In this document: piece after piece, positions 1-10,639 of the stretch
Layout of the letters: each line of letters starts with the position of its first letter
Position numbering within the stretch: position 1 is the stretch's first letter
Assembly (NCBI GenBank): GCA_018806985.1
Contig: JADANN010000174.1
Coordinates: forward strand, 2,880,501-2,944,500
From: Angiostrongylus vasorum
Lineage: Eukaryota > Nematoda > Chromadorea > Rhabditida > Metastrongylidae
Length of the DNA: 64,000 nucleotides
Direction: 5' to 3'
The notes under the pieces: model-generated
The model's input: only the letters and a program-made list of their open reading frames with translations
Databases searched by the model: none
Told to the model about the DNA's origin: nothing
Made by a program: the position numbers and the translations under genes

Positions 1-62
1 TGAACAAGAAAACGACGCATTCATATTCCATTGCCGAGATTAATAGAAAGTCGATCCTGGGA
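1..62 (+). mobile_element. 3' tail of a Penelope-like element cut by the window edge
   Basis: The first 62 bases match the 3' end of the PLE-derived element at 14337-14890: a CTGAACAAG-type end of the inverted repeat, then GACGCATTCATATTCC and the tail reading GAGATTAATAGAAAGTCG and ending CTGGGAA. The body of this copy lies to the left of the window. Confidence 0.7.
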
Positions 63-132
63 ACTAGGGAATAGTTCTTGATATTCTTGTTGAGCAAACA
101 CGAGGTGTTACTTTATTCTTTATTCCGTTTAA

Positions 133-168
133 GCTGACGTTTCAGCGGATTTCGCCTTTTTCAGAGCC
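133..168 (-). ncRNA. Hammerhead-ribozyme-like motif in PLE terminal repeat (decayed)
   Basis: Read on the minus strand: GGCT, then CTGAAAA (consensus CTGANGA, one substitution), a GCG/CGC stem II, then GAAACGTC and AGC closing helix I with GGCT. It is the antisense-arm copy of the PLE at 85-1787. Confidence 0.5.
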
Positions 169-539
169 TAGAAGGCTATATTGATAGGCAATTTACTAAG
201 TCAAACGCTCCGATAACACATACAAAAAGGTGAAAATGTAGATCGCAATCACACGATCAACAGCTTCCGAAAAAAACCCACCGTTTATTACGTGCCTTCC
301 GCTGAGGAAGAACAGCTGATCACAGTCGCATATGGTCGATAAATGCACCACGCCACATCAAAAGTCGATGCGAAGTTACGGGGCCAGATCACGTGTTATC
401 CCCGGGCAGTCCTCCGTGCTGTTCATTCTATGGTTCGTGGTATTTATCTAAAAAGCCTCTAGAAGTTTGCGCGTTGGTGTTTTGGCATCCTGTGCGAGGA
501 TATTGACTTTAATATTAAAATCAATGTTGAACGTGAAGC

Positions 540-1235
540 AGGAATAAATATGCATGGCTTGTCCATTCGACAGCTCATGGCTCTCTTAAAAGAGTGCCTG
601 AACTGCTCGATTTTCAAATGGTCTAGGAAATACTACACGCAATTGAGAGGGCTTTCAGTGGGACAGCGACTGGCGCCAATTCTTGCCATTGCATTTATTT
701 CTAGAAGCATTTATTTCTAGAATAGAAGCCTCCGTTATTGATCTCCGGCCGGCACTCTACTGTAGATATATAGGTGACTGTTTTTTCATATTCTCTGCTC
801 AGAAGGAGATGGACAAATGCTTTGAATTGTTGAATGAGCATTCTGAGTACATCAAATTTACCCGTGAGAAACCAAAAGAAAATTGGCTTCCATTTTTTAA
901 CGTCCAGATCAACTTATCGTACATGACAAAATGGTACCGAAAACCAAGTAACAAGAACATCCTCGTTCATTTCCTCTGCTCCCACCCTTCGCACACAAAG
1001 AGGGCGATTGAGGAAAGAGAAACATGTTTCGAACAGCCACCTCTGTGTACACGAACAGGGAACTAAAAGAGGAATCGCGCAACTTCGCTCGGCAAATAGC
1101 CATCTCCAATGGCTACGAAGTAGTAACCCCACGAGATAAGTCTGGAAGGAGAGCGACGCCCCCAAAAAGAAAAACGTGGCCAAGACAAAAACCCCGTTTA
1201 TGTTGCCCTTTATTAGCGATGAAGTAAGCGTAGCG
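540..1235 (+). pseudogene. PLE reverse transcriptase fragment (dead)
   Basis: In one frame the translation reads GLSVGQRLAPILAIAF (RT motif B of the PLE/telomerase-like RT group), and in a shifted frame RYIGDCFFIF at the position of the catalytic YxDD box, followed by EKPKENWLPFFNVQINLS and, in a third frame, RELKEESRNFARQIAISNGY. The first catalytic Asp of YxDD is replaced by Gly. Frameshifts separate the pieces. The same protein is seen in the fragment at 30500-31122. It cannot encode an active enzyme. Confidence 0.75.
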
Positions 1236-1655
1236 ATTAAACGATGCTTAAGAAGGGCAGGTCTAGAGGAATCGGTAGCGATAGTTGAAATACCATAGGA
1301 TACTCTACGTCGTCAGTTAGTTCGTAACCGACTATATGACCGTCTATGCGAAACACAAAGTTGCGTAATTTGCCCTTACGGCAAGGACGGTGACTGCATG
1401 AGTTCAGGTACGATATACCAGATCTCTTGTAATGATTGCGGAGATGAATATATCGGCGAAACGGGCAGACCTTTGTGTATCCGTATAAAAGAACACCTAG
1501 ATGGCAAACGAAAACTAAGACAAAGTACCCCACTAGGCGCGCATAGGATACACAAGCATAGCGGCGACGATTTTGGAGTAAAAGTCAATATCCTTTGTGT
1601 TATCGAAACGTTTGACTTAGTAAATTGCCTACCAATATACCCTTCCAGGCTCTGA
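1225..1655 (+). pseudogene. PLE GIY-YIG endonuclease domain
   Basis: Reads CVICPYGKDGDCMSSGTIYQ and then a Cys-rich stretch with DEYIGETGRPLCIRIKEHL, the GIY-YIG signature (TIYQ...EYIGETG...RIKEH) found at the C-terminus of Penelope-like elements, where it nicks target DNA. The domain is open from about 1350 to 1655. An in-frame stop just upstream (near 1300) separates it from the RT part. Similar remnants lie at 6950-7292 (minus) and 49512-49632 (plus). Confidence 0.8.
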
Positions 1656-1683
1656 GGAAAGCTAAATCCGCCGAAACGTCAGC
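1648..1683 (+). ncRNA. Hammerhead-ribozyme-like motif in PLE terminal repeat
   Basis: GGCT, CTGAGGA (fits CTGANGA), a weakened stem II, then GAAACGTC and AGC. Stem II is imperfect (AAGCTAAATCCGCC). Confidence 0.55.
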
Positions 1684-1822
1684 TTTAACGGAATAAAGAA
1701 TAAAGTAACACTTCGTGTTTGCTCAACAAGAATATGGAGAACTATTTGATCAGTGCCCAGGTTAACAGAAAGTCGGTCGTGGGAATTACTACTTGAGAAT
1801 AGTCTAGCCTATAGAGAATCTG

Positions 1823-2102
1823 GGTGTGGCGCAGTGGTAGGAGGAGCCCTGCAACACACATGTGGAATCAGTCCCCGCGCCCATGGCCCACCAAGCCTTC
1901 CATCCCTCCAGGGTCGCCAAATTGGTACCAGACTTGTCTAGGAAGATAGGAGCACTGGGTCGATACATCGGTAGGCCACCGCGAGTCACTGTAAAGACTA
2001 GATATGCATTCAATCACCTCCAGCGATGCTTAACGAAGTTGAGTGCATGGCGCATCCCTCAGGGGATCGATCAACGCCGAGATCTGTATCCTTTATCCTT
2101 TA
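1823..2102 (+). repeat. SINE-A copy (tRNA-derived)
   Basis: tRNA-like head with a full pol III A box (TGGCGCAGTGG), then a GTCGCCAAATTGGTACCAGA core and a tail ending with ATCCTTTATCC. One of the best copies and useful as a reference for the family. Confidence 0.8.
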
Positions 2103-2543
2103 TTGAGAATCCAGTTAGATCCCCATATCAGGTCTATGTTTGGAGTAGTTTTTGGTTAGAATCTATTATAATGGAGAGGAAGTTGGTTGTCCTGACTTCT
2201 TAAAATTCCCAATGCTGTAATGTTCAGAAGTGCGGAGAGGTTGCTGATATCAAGTGTGTAATGGCGTTATCGACTCAAATCAAGCGCGAGTCACCGGTCT
2301 GATGTTGTTGTCCTGGTCGATGCAGATACATCAATTTGTTTAAACCCTTGTCAACTCGAATTACACATCTTTTTTCGAAAAGAAAACCGAATTATCTGTG
2401 GTTTTCGTCTCTTTTCTCAAACCGAAATCTTTTTTAAAGTAGGAATATTCTATCTACAACGTGTTATTGGCGATTTGACTATCATATCGACAAAAATTCT
2501 AAGAAATTGAAAAAAAACGAAATTTAAGTGTCTATATACATGT
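2103..2543. other. No gene seen; AT-rich spacer
   Basis: No exon with splice signals and no repeat I recognise. Confidence 0.5.
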
Positions 2544-2550
2544 TTTTATG

Positions 2551-2640
<90 letters not shown>
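2544..2640. repeat. (TA)n microsatellite
   Basis: An almost pure TA dinucleotide run with two short TGTATA interruptions, directly abutting repeat C. Confidence 0.95.
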
Positions 2641-2641
<1 letters not shown>

Positions 2642-3045
2642 TTGATACTTGGTACTTAATACTTGATACTTGAACGACCCGTCTCCACTAGTTGTGCGGG
2701 CCCCAGCATAATCACCATGTTTCGGAGATTTGCTGGTTAAGCCACTGTGGTTCCCTGGAATCCCGAGGACAACCCGGCCAAAGTCTGCCCCCAGGTCGTC
2801 ACCACGCCAGGCAGTCGCAGCCCTTGTGGATCAGAGGGAGATTTGCCACCATGCTACTTTGATACCAGGACGGTGGTGGATCCTGGTATTGGTATTGGTT
2901 TACTCTTAGCTAGGCTTCCTAATGGAAACGCCGGACTCCTCAGCTTGGGAGACCCTGCCAGGGGATGAGTCCCCCGCTGTACATTGCAGTCCGACACCCA
3001 GGAACACTTCCCAGCCACGATAGAGGCGGTAAACCGTTGGGAGGA
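2641..3045 (+). repeat. Repeat family C, near full-length reference copy
   Basis: A ~400-bp interspersed repeat running from ACTTGAACGACCCGTC through GAGGGAGATTTGCCACCATG and GGATCCTGGTATTGG to GGCGGTAAACCGTTGG. Other copies: 16715, 26125, 31985, 52378, 58060, 61968. No tRNA box or ORF is evident, so the class (MITE or SINE) is open. Confidence 0.75.
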
Positions 3046-3049
3046 TATA

Positions 3050-3063
3050 GGATATATATATAC

Positions 3064-3110
<47 letters not shown>
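3050..3110. repeat. (TA)n microsatellite
   Basis: A TA run with ACATATA interruptions between repeat C and a SINE-A copy. Confidence 0.9.
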
Positions 3111-3111
<1 letters not shown>

Positions 3112-3112
3112 G

Positions 3113-3380
3113 AGCGTGTGTAGCGAAGTGGTTATATGTGCCTTGAAATATGTACTGGATTGGTCTTCAGTTCGACCTCCGCTCGGGATCATCAAACCTT
3201 TTTTTCCCATCGAGGTCGAAAAATTGTTCGAATTTCTGGGAAGATAAAAACGCTGATCTGATACATCGGTAGACCACCGAAAGTATTTTATAGGAGGGAT
3301 ATGCATTCAGTCACCGCTGCGGTGATTGATGAAGTAAGATGCATGGCATATCTTTCAGGGATCTGCGCTGAACGATTTAT
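3113..3380 (+). repeat. SINE-A copy, diverged
   Basis: Head GTGTAGCGAAGTGGTTA with a B-box-like GTTCGACCTCC; the tail matches the family end (GATACATCGGTAGACCACCG). Confidence 0.65.
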
Positions 3381-5424
3381 TCGGTTTTTATATGTATGAA
3401 TGTATTATCGTGGTTCTAATTGTATGCTGCCATTCATCATTTCAAAAAAAGTGGTAGCAGCAGGCGCATTCAATGTCATGATTAAGAAGCTTTTTAATAA
3501 TACAGTGGTTTAGTCCAAAACATGAAAAAAAGGTTATAAAACTGTAGCCTTTACTCTTATTTTTCCAGTTGATTCCCGTAGGCCCACTCAACATCTCAAG
3601 CAAGGTGGTTATCTGCCCTCGTATGAGTTTCAGATGTCTGAAGAATAGCCCCTCAATTTTACTCGTTACACTGGCTCGCCTTTCCAACTGTCATCCCCAG
3701 AATTTTGAAAGCTGTCAAAATGCGGAGTGTGGATGATAATGTACGGGTTGTGCCACCCACAGGGTACCACACCACTTAGTTTCTTTCGGTAATTTATAGG
3801 TTGTTTACCTGAACCTAAGTCACTTCTAATAATACCGTTGACAATGCTAACTACTGGAAAACAAAGAGGGAATGCATATATGCTGAGAGTACCTCGAAGA
3901 CCTTTCTGGAAAATCGAGGTATCACGAGACAACGAGCTGCTGGGTATTTTGATCACCTTGAGTCCCAATCATATTTCCGCTGTGCCAATGAATTTTTCAA
4001 GCAGATAAGAATTTTAAAATCAGATATGAATGCGGCGAGCCATTGTTATTCAGTATCACACAAGACGACGATGCGTCTATTGAATGAAGCCTTGTGTCCA
4101 TGATCTTCATGATCATGATCATATTTTTAAGAAGAAAAAATAGTACCACATGTTATGTTAAGCTGATTTTCGTTGTGCAGGCCTTAGAAAATATCTATGT
4201 TGCTATTACAAGTGAGCATATATCTATTTCAACATTACGTCTTTTGAACGAGAATTAAGGAGTCGACATAAAATGAACTGATGAACAAGGAAGACTATGT
4301 GATTGGTCCACTAGCAGTTTGTGACAAGTTGTGTTGCAGCTGGATACGACTGTTGGAACAGAAAAGAAACAATGTTATTTCGGGCTGGCATCATACGCTA
4401 GACACCAGCCTACGAAACATATTTTGTGCACTTTTCTGCAACAAGGCATGTATTTCAAAAGTGAATACAATTCAGTAAGCTGTATTTCGCCTGGACGACG
4501 GGATTGTGTTCTCCTACATTTGGCTGTTGTTTGCTGATACTGCGCTTGGGTGGGAAGTTTTAAAAGTTGGAATCCTCTTTGCAATTTTTGGTGCTAAATA
4601 AATTCAAAACTGAAAAAGATATCTCGCAAAGGCTGTATAAGCGCTTAGGGCGAAAGAGCCACTTCTGTTCTACAGGTCTTTTAATTTTCAATTCCTTCAT
4701 TTCTTTATTAATGGGGAGATTCCTTTTGTCGCTAACAACCAACGTAGTCGCGAAGGAGATGCATATGGACAGCGTGTGCATCTTTGATGCCAAGTCTTAC
4801 TCACAGTTCAGGTTCCGTTTCCTCATCCCATTTATGGCCCAAGTCAGCTGTTTTTCATTTGATCCGCTAAGAAAAGACGTTTGAATGGATTAAACCAACG
4901 TCGTTAGAGTTAAGCAGTAACGGAACCTTCCGGCAAGTTCCGGATGTTGTTGACACATTAATGAGTCACCAATTATGGGGTTCTTTTGAACCTTGCATTT
5001 TTTTGGTGGTAGAAATACTACCATTTTTCCAAAGCAGAGTATTTGTTTTTCTTTTATCACTTCCTTTTGCATTTTTTATGCATAGTAACTTCAGAGTGAT
5101 AATCATAGCGTGCCACCTTCAGGCTGCGTTTCTCATTCCCATGATAATTGTCTCGACGAGAAAATTCGCTGCTCTCAATACACTGGGAAGTGTGTTGTTA
5201 TTGCTGAGGTGAGCACGTTCATTCTTTCCATTCATTCGCCTCTTGATTTAGGGACCAGTGACTGTGGATGGCTATTGAATTAGTTAGTAGTGATAAGGTG
5301 CATTTCACTTTGAGACAAGTTGGACATACATCTTTATCAAGAGGGGGGATGGAAATTGGACAGTTGAATGACTCATTAAACAGTTACGGCATAATGAATA
5401 AAACGTGCGGCTTTGATCAATACC
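3381..5424. other. No gene recognised
   Basis: Several short open frames on both strands (e.g. 3666-3968 minus, 4567-4884 plus) lack family resemblance and a consistent splice context. No repeat from the families listed here is seen. Confidence 0.4.
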
Positions 5425-5668
5425 TGGATGGTGCGCCATGCATTCGACGCCATTAAGCATCGTTAGGGATGATTTAATACATATCTGGCCTATGCGATGA
5501 CTTGCTGTTGCCTGCCGATCTACCGAGTCAGTGCTGCTATGCTCTCGGACAGGCCTGGTACCAATTTGTCGACTTCTGACGGATGGAGGGGTTGGTGAAC
5601 CTAGTGCTCAGGATCGAACCATTGTGTACTGCAGGGCACCTGTAACCACTGCGCTATAGGCGCCCCCT
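5425..5668 (-). repeat. SINE-A copy
   Basis: On the minus strand: TATAGCGCAGTGGTTA (A box), then TGGTTCGATCC (good B box), the core and the AAGCATCGTTAGG tail. Confidence 0.75.
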
Positions 5669-6718
5669 CGAGTAGTTTATTGAATGATCTACCTGAAAGT
5701 AGTTATAAAAGAAGAAGCTTTTTGGCAACAAATAATATCTCTCGCATTGATGTATATGTCTGTGTTTTCTTGAAATGAGTTTTGATCAAACAGATGGGAA
5801 GAGGACTTCACCAAACCACATTTTTGGCTGTGATTTAGAAAGTTGAAGAATCAGCTTTTTGGTGTGGGCCTCAGAAATTTCTGGTTTGTTCGTCGTTTAA
5901 ATAAGACATGTATTTATAACTAATTAACTTTGTCTGTAAAGTGGGAATGGTATGGATGTAATATTACATTAACAACATCCATCTCGTCCAGTTGTGTTCC
6001 ATTCGTCATGGAGGCGAAGCACACAGGTCTTATACTCGAGAAAAGAGGCAATCATGAAATATATGACGGTGCGATGCCGTAAACTTGGCGGTTTATGAGC
6101 TGCACAAGAAATGGATAGTAGATTGGTACATAAAGATATATTATCGCGATTATATGTAAAATATTTTAGGAGGTTGACCATTGTTGAAATATTTTCAGTT
6201 TCGCTTTTCTCTGGGGACCGTCAGCGTATCTGCAACACTTAGTATCTAAGCAGAGACGATTGGTCACAGTGTGCTACATGTCCTCCCTATTTGCCACACT
6301 CTACTCTTCGCTTTGGGTTCGTTTATAATCTGAAGCAGACACATCGTTATTTCTGTGCATTCATTCAGCACATACCTCAAGCTAAGCCGTCTATGTAAAC
6401 ACAACTGTGCTCTTTTTTAATCAAAAACTCATTAGGATTTTGGTGAGAAGTGCAATTTTTCAAGTGTTCCTTGGAATGTTACACTTCTGCCCTTTTTTTC
6501 GAAAAAAAGTGAAAATTGAGTGGAGAGAAATCTGAAAAAATAAAATTACGACCAGAGAACTTCTCATGACGTCTTTTTTCTTCATGCAAATTTCAATTCC
6601 TGTCGAAAGGCGGTTAGGGGATATAGGGCTGCGAATGGTTTACAGAAAATAGTGCTAAGCGTAATGAACAGAAAAGGCGTTTTTCACTGTAGTGTAAATC
6701 TAGGGCTCAATTTTTAGG
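5669..6718. other. No gene seen
   Basis: AT-rich unique-looking DNA between a SINE and a PLE insertion. Confidence 0.4.
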
Positions 6719-6858
6719 AAATTCTTTTTCCCAGGATCGACTTTCTGTTAACCTCGTCATTGGAATATGAATGCGTCGTTTTCTTGTTCAGCAGTCGCGG
6801 GGTTGTTAAACAGCATGCATTTACTTCCATAGAAAAAACACAATGCAATACGACAGTA

Positions 6859-6893
6859 GCTGACGTTTCGGCAGTATCGCCTTCTTCAGAGCC
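6859..6893 (-). ncRNA. Hammerhead-ribozyme-like motif in PLE repeat
   Basis: Minus strand: GGCT, CTGAAGA, A, GGC-GATACT-GCC stem II, GAAACGTC, AGC. All core positions are kept. Confidence 0.65.
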
Positions 6894-6949
6894 TGGAAGG
6901 GTATACTGATATGCAATTTACTAGGCCAAATGCTTCAATAACACTTACA

Positions 6950-7292
6950 AAAAGAAAAACTCTATGGCAATTACATGATCAACAGCTTTCGCGTTGGTGT
7001 TTTAGTCTCCTGTGCAAGGATATTGACTTTTACTTCTAAACCGTCTCCGCTATGCTTTTTGTATCCCATGCGTGCCTAGTGTGGTACTTTGTCTTAGTTT
7101 TCGTTTGCCACCTAGGTGTTCTTTTTTATGCGGATACACAAAGGTCTGCCCGTTTCGCCAATATATCGATCTCCGCAACTATTACAAGAGATCTGGTATA
7201 TCGTACCTGAACTCAGGCAGTCACCGTCTTTGCCGTAAGGGCAAATTACGCAATTTGTTTCACATAGACGGTCATACAGGCGGTTACGAACT
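6950..7292 (-). pseudogene. PLE GIY-YIG domain remnant
   Basis: Minus-strand translation reads NCVICPYGKDGDCLSSGTIY followed by DRYIGETGRP, the same domain as at 1225-1655. It is cut at the 5' end by the truncation of the element and frameshifted after the IRIK motif. Confidence 0.75.
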
Positions 7293-7419
7293 AAATTCTT
7301 TTTCTTGTGTGAAGAAAAATAATACTTTTAAACTATATCCGGTTTATGTTCACACATTTACTAAAGCTATTTCAAGTCGCCAATTTTTTATTTACTTCCT
7401 AGTAATTTATAATGGCGGG

Positions 7420-7640
7420 GTACTATGTGATATAACCATAATGTCGCTGAGATATTTGCAAAACTTCGGACCGCTGGTGTCTACGGTGGGGACACGCTAT
7501 TATCCTTTCCGGGGACCAACGCATTCACCACCACACCATGCGAGTTTTTCGTTTTGCCTGTCTCACAGCCATGTTATTGACCTAGAGCGTTATCAGCAAT
7601 CCCCCATCAACGGGACGGCGTTTTCAAATAGCTCTCTGGG
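7420..7640 (-). repeat. SINE-D copy
   Basis: Minus-strand head CATGGTGTGGTGGTGAA, then the shared GTCCGAAGTTTTGCAAATAT segment. It lies downstream of the calmodulin-like gene. Confidence 0.65.
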
Positions 7641-7873
7641 GTTCACGTTGCTCAAAATTACTTCCTTTCGACTTTACATACGTCGTTTATTTTCTTTAAT
7701 ACATATCTGACAAAATCGAAGCAATACAACTTTTTATACGAACATGAGTATATGCAAAAAACCCGCGATTTGAGTTGAAATCTTTGAATTAGAAGTGGGG
7801 AAGCCAAAGCTGAGATTCCGTGGACTGCACTCATTAGCGATGGAGTTCGTTCCATGGTGCGATCGAATTCGTT

Positions 7874-10587
7874 TCATGGCATCGTCATCATTTTCACGAA
7901 TTCTTCATAGTCAATCTAAACCAACATAATTGTTCATGAGCACAGAGAGAGTACAGCTTATTCTTAGATGGTTTCTAGTTGGAAATTTCCGGCAGAGACA
8001 CAAAAGCGACATTTGCTTCTGGAAGCCTAGGTAAAAATAAGGTGCACCGGGAGTTGCTGTTAGTCTGGAAGAAACCTGGTTTAAAGACGACAAAGCTTCA
8101 GAACGAAAAAAATGGGGCGTTATGTGTTTCAAAAACATAGAAACGCCATGGAGCAATAATCTAGGGATATCACGGAGAGCAAGAAAAGAACGTTCAACCA
8201 GCAAAACACTAACATAAAGAACTGTGGTGGGTGAAGCGCGATTTGAAGAGCAGGCAGTCAACTATATCAAGTATCAAATATTATCACGGGCAGCTCGGCT
8301 GTTGCAATTTTAAGGTGCAATAAGACGTTACAGAAATAAATATAAATAAATGAAAATAAGTAAGGGAGTTGCAGTACTTTGATTCCCAATGACTGCATAA
8401 ACGTATTTGCTAACTATGGCTGGCTAGGTTTTTAATGGGTAGGCCAAGTACTATCACAGTGATGTAGTTACCTAGTTATTTTTTTATTTTGTACTTTTTT
8501 ATATGACCCGTCTTCACGTCTACCGTGCGGATCCCAGCACTTCTCACATTCGATTGGTTTTCCTCGCATTCAAGGTTCACGAAAGGTCTTTCAAGTTCTT
8601 TTTTACGTGTGGTTTCGGCTACTGCTTGAGGATTTTCATTTCATCTATCTAATTATACAATGAATAAAATGAAGTTCACGAGAACGTGTTCACTATGTGC
8701 AGGTGCTTGGCTTGGGAACACTTCTTAATACTAGATTGCTTCTGTCTGGGTTCCATATAGAATGGAATGATTCTCATTTAACGCCGCCATTATCGACGTT
8801 TTAAAACAACAGCTTCAATTGCGGTGTAATTTCAATCGACAGGGCAATGAGCGAATTCCCCCAGAGGAGTGGTATGCTTTCAACATAGTTGTCTTACTAT
8901 TTCAAAGAAGCGTTTTCTGAATTGGCTAATGCCATGAAAAAGACTGATTTCGCCACGCGGAATTTCTTTAGTAAAAGCCGTAATTGTGGTTTCTTTTTTT
9001 CTATAATACTGACTTTCCACAAGAGCTACCACGTTCTTAAGTTAGTGTTTGTTAGAATCTCAATCATGGTCACTTGGTATTCTGTTAATAATAGTGCGAA
9101 TGGTCGGTGGGTTTTCAAATGATCAGCGCAGAGAGAGGTCTTAGTGCTCGTCGAACGCGATTCCTATGACAGCAACTTCCTAACAGCTGTTCCGAGAACG
9201 AGAATAAGTTACTGTTGTTTGCATCAATTTGTGTAAACGATTACGAAGCTTACATATTTATATCGGCTACCATGTGGTATCATGAAATATAGACTGGGTA
9301 AATAGGGGGAGCATCTACTAGCGGTTGCTTATTTGGTTGCATAACTCGGTTGTGTTAGCTACCTCATGGTCGGCTAACTACGTCACTTGTCAGAAATTTT
9401 GTGGATTCCGTTTGGTATGTATCATAACAAAGCTTTTATGTTTAAATTTACCTGTCCATCTCCATCAATATCGACTTCGGCAATGATTTCGTCAACCTCC
9501 TGATCACTGAATTGCTCGCCCATGTGAGTCATGAAGTAGCGGAATTCCTCTGCCGTTATGTACCCGTTTCCATCACGATCGAACACGCGGAATGCTTCCC
9601 GGATCATTTCGCTATCATTCTCCTGGAAAGGCAGTGTTGGTTTTGTAGCTTGAGGATAATTGTGCCTAGGTTAGAGTGGGTGCATTGACATTGTCTACTA
9701 ATGTCTCCGATCGTTTGTTATTCACTGTGGTCCCTAGCTCACGCACTTTCCAATAAGTCCATAGTTTCTGTTATTCTTCCAATTTCTTTGGTATAGTACT
9801 TTCTGGCAGAGCAATCTATACCAGGATCGTAGAATGCTTCGAAAAGAGTTGGTACTGTTTATAGTTTGACTAAATATTTGATTTGTATGGATAGAAAAAA
9901 AGTTGGCGATGAAAGTGCAGTCATTAAGCAATTAGCTATACTGGATAGATATTCAGTTCGTCGGGATTGTTTTGGGGTATGGAAGCTCATGCGCGTAATT
10001 ACATTTCAAGCCAGCTAAAAGATAATTTCCTTAGAATATTCAGCCCAACCTTATTCATTCTCTTCATCATTTGGCAAAATTCAGGGAAGTCAATGGTGCC
10101 GCTGCCGTCAATGTCTACCTCGTTTACCATATCAAGAAGTTCCTGCTCTGTAGGATTTTGTCCAAGAGACCTCATAGCGACGCCCAATTCCTTAGAAGAG
10201 ATAGAGCCGTTTCCGTCCTGAAATTCATTCAACGTAACACAACAAGTTGACCATGCTTGCAAATCCCTTAAGTATTTCCACGAGTTCTGAACAGTGACGG
10301 AAGAACTTGTCTTCAGTTTTCTTTGACTACTAATAAATGAACTAACACGAGACAGGATAGTACGCTGATTTATGTTAGCCGCTATAAAAATCACGCGCAA
10401 GAGCTGTTTATCGCTTTGTGGATCAATTAACTCCTCGGGACCGTGAGCTAACCTTGTCAAATAGTCGAAATGCTTCCTTGTATTCGATCAGTTCTTCTTC
10501 GTTGATTCCTTCCAGTCCGGTGGGTACATCTGTTTGTTTCTGCTGCCATCGATTAAATAGGGAAATACGCCTTGGATCTGACGACAT
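7874..10587 (-). CDS. Calmodulin-family EF-hand protein, complete, 4 exons
   Basis: Coding exons on the minus strand: 10453-10587, 10050-10217, 9452-9622 and 7874-7915. All introns are GT-AG and phase 0; the protein has 171 aa. Four canonical 12-residue Ca-binding loops: residues 44-55 ([12 protein letters not shown]), 80-91 ([12 protein letters not shown]), 116-127 ([12 protein letters not shown]) and 152-163 (DIDGDGQIDYEE), each with Asp at positions 1 and 3 and Glu at 12. Calmodulin is about 149 aa; here a ~24-aa N-terminal extension precedes the first helix and the C-terminus is FVKMMTMP. It most resembles the nematode CAL calmodulin-like group rather than calmodulin itself; which member is not certain. 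An ATTGCAG acceptor lies 10 bases before the ATG (10598-10604), fitting a trans-splice site. Introns fall inside EF loops 1 and 4 and in the central linker. Role: cytosolic calcium sensor binding targets (family knowledge). Confidence 0.92.
8508..8650 (-). repeat. SINE-B fragment inside an intron of the calmodulin-like gene
   Basis: Matches the 3' half of SINE-B (CCGTCTTCACGTCTACCGTG ... TTGAGGATTTTCATTTCATC). It lies in the 1.5-kb third intron. Confidence 0.7.
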
Positions 10588-10596
10588 ATCGGATTT

Positions 10597-10604
10597 TCTG
10601 CAAT
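10597..10604 (-). promoter_or_regulatory. Probable spliced-leader trans-splice acceptor of the calmodulin-like gene
   Basis: ATTGCAG followed by AAAATCCGAT and the ATG on the minus strand. The position just upstream of the start fits trans-splicing; a cis intron with an upstream non-coding exon is also possible. Confidence 0.5.
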
Positions 10605-10639
10605 CCAGAATAAATTATATTTGATGGAATTCCTTATAG

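Larger units (their letters stand above)
85..1787 (+). mobile_element. Penelope-like retroelement, internally deleted, with inverted terminal repeats
   Basis: The left arm (85 to about 530) begins CTTGTTGAGCAAACACGAGG and is the reverse complement of the element's 3' part, including the repeat at about 1600-1735. The central part (about 540-1235) reads as PLE reverse transcriptase on the plus strand, followed by a GIY-YIG domain (about 1225-1645) and the right repeat. The element ends with the shared tail (GGTTAACAGAAAGTC...GTGGGAA). An inverted partial copy at the 5' side is known for Penelope elements. Full PLEs carry about 2-2.5 kb of coding sequence; here the RT is only about 0.7 kb and has stops, so the copy is dead. 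Confidence 0.8.
6730..7292 (-). mobile_element. 5'-truncated Penelope-like element with 11-bp target-site duplication
   Basis: Minus orientation. The 3' tail (CCCAGGATCGACTTTCTG) is at the left; next come the terminal repeat with hammerhead motif and the C-terminal GIY-YIG region, and the copy stops at 7292. It is flanked by AAATTCTTTTT at 6719-6729 and again at 7293-7303. 5' truncation plus a target-site duplication indicate target-primed reverse transcription. Confidence 0.85.
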
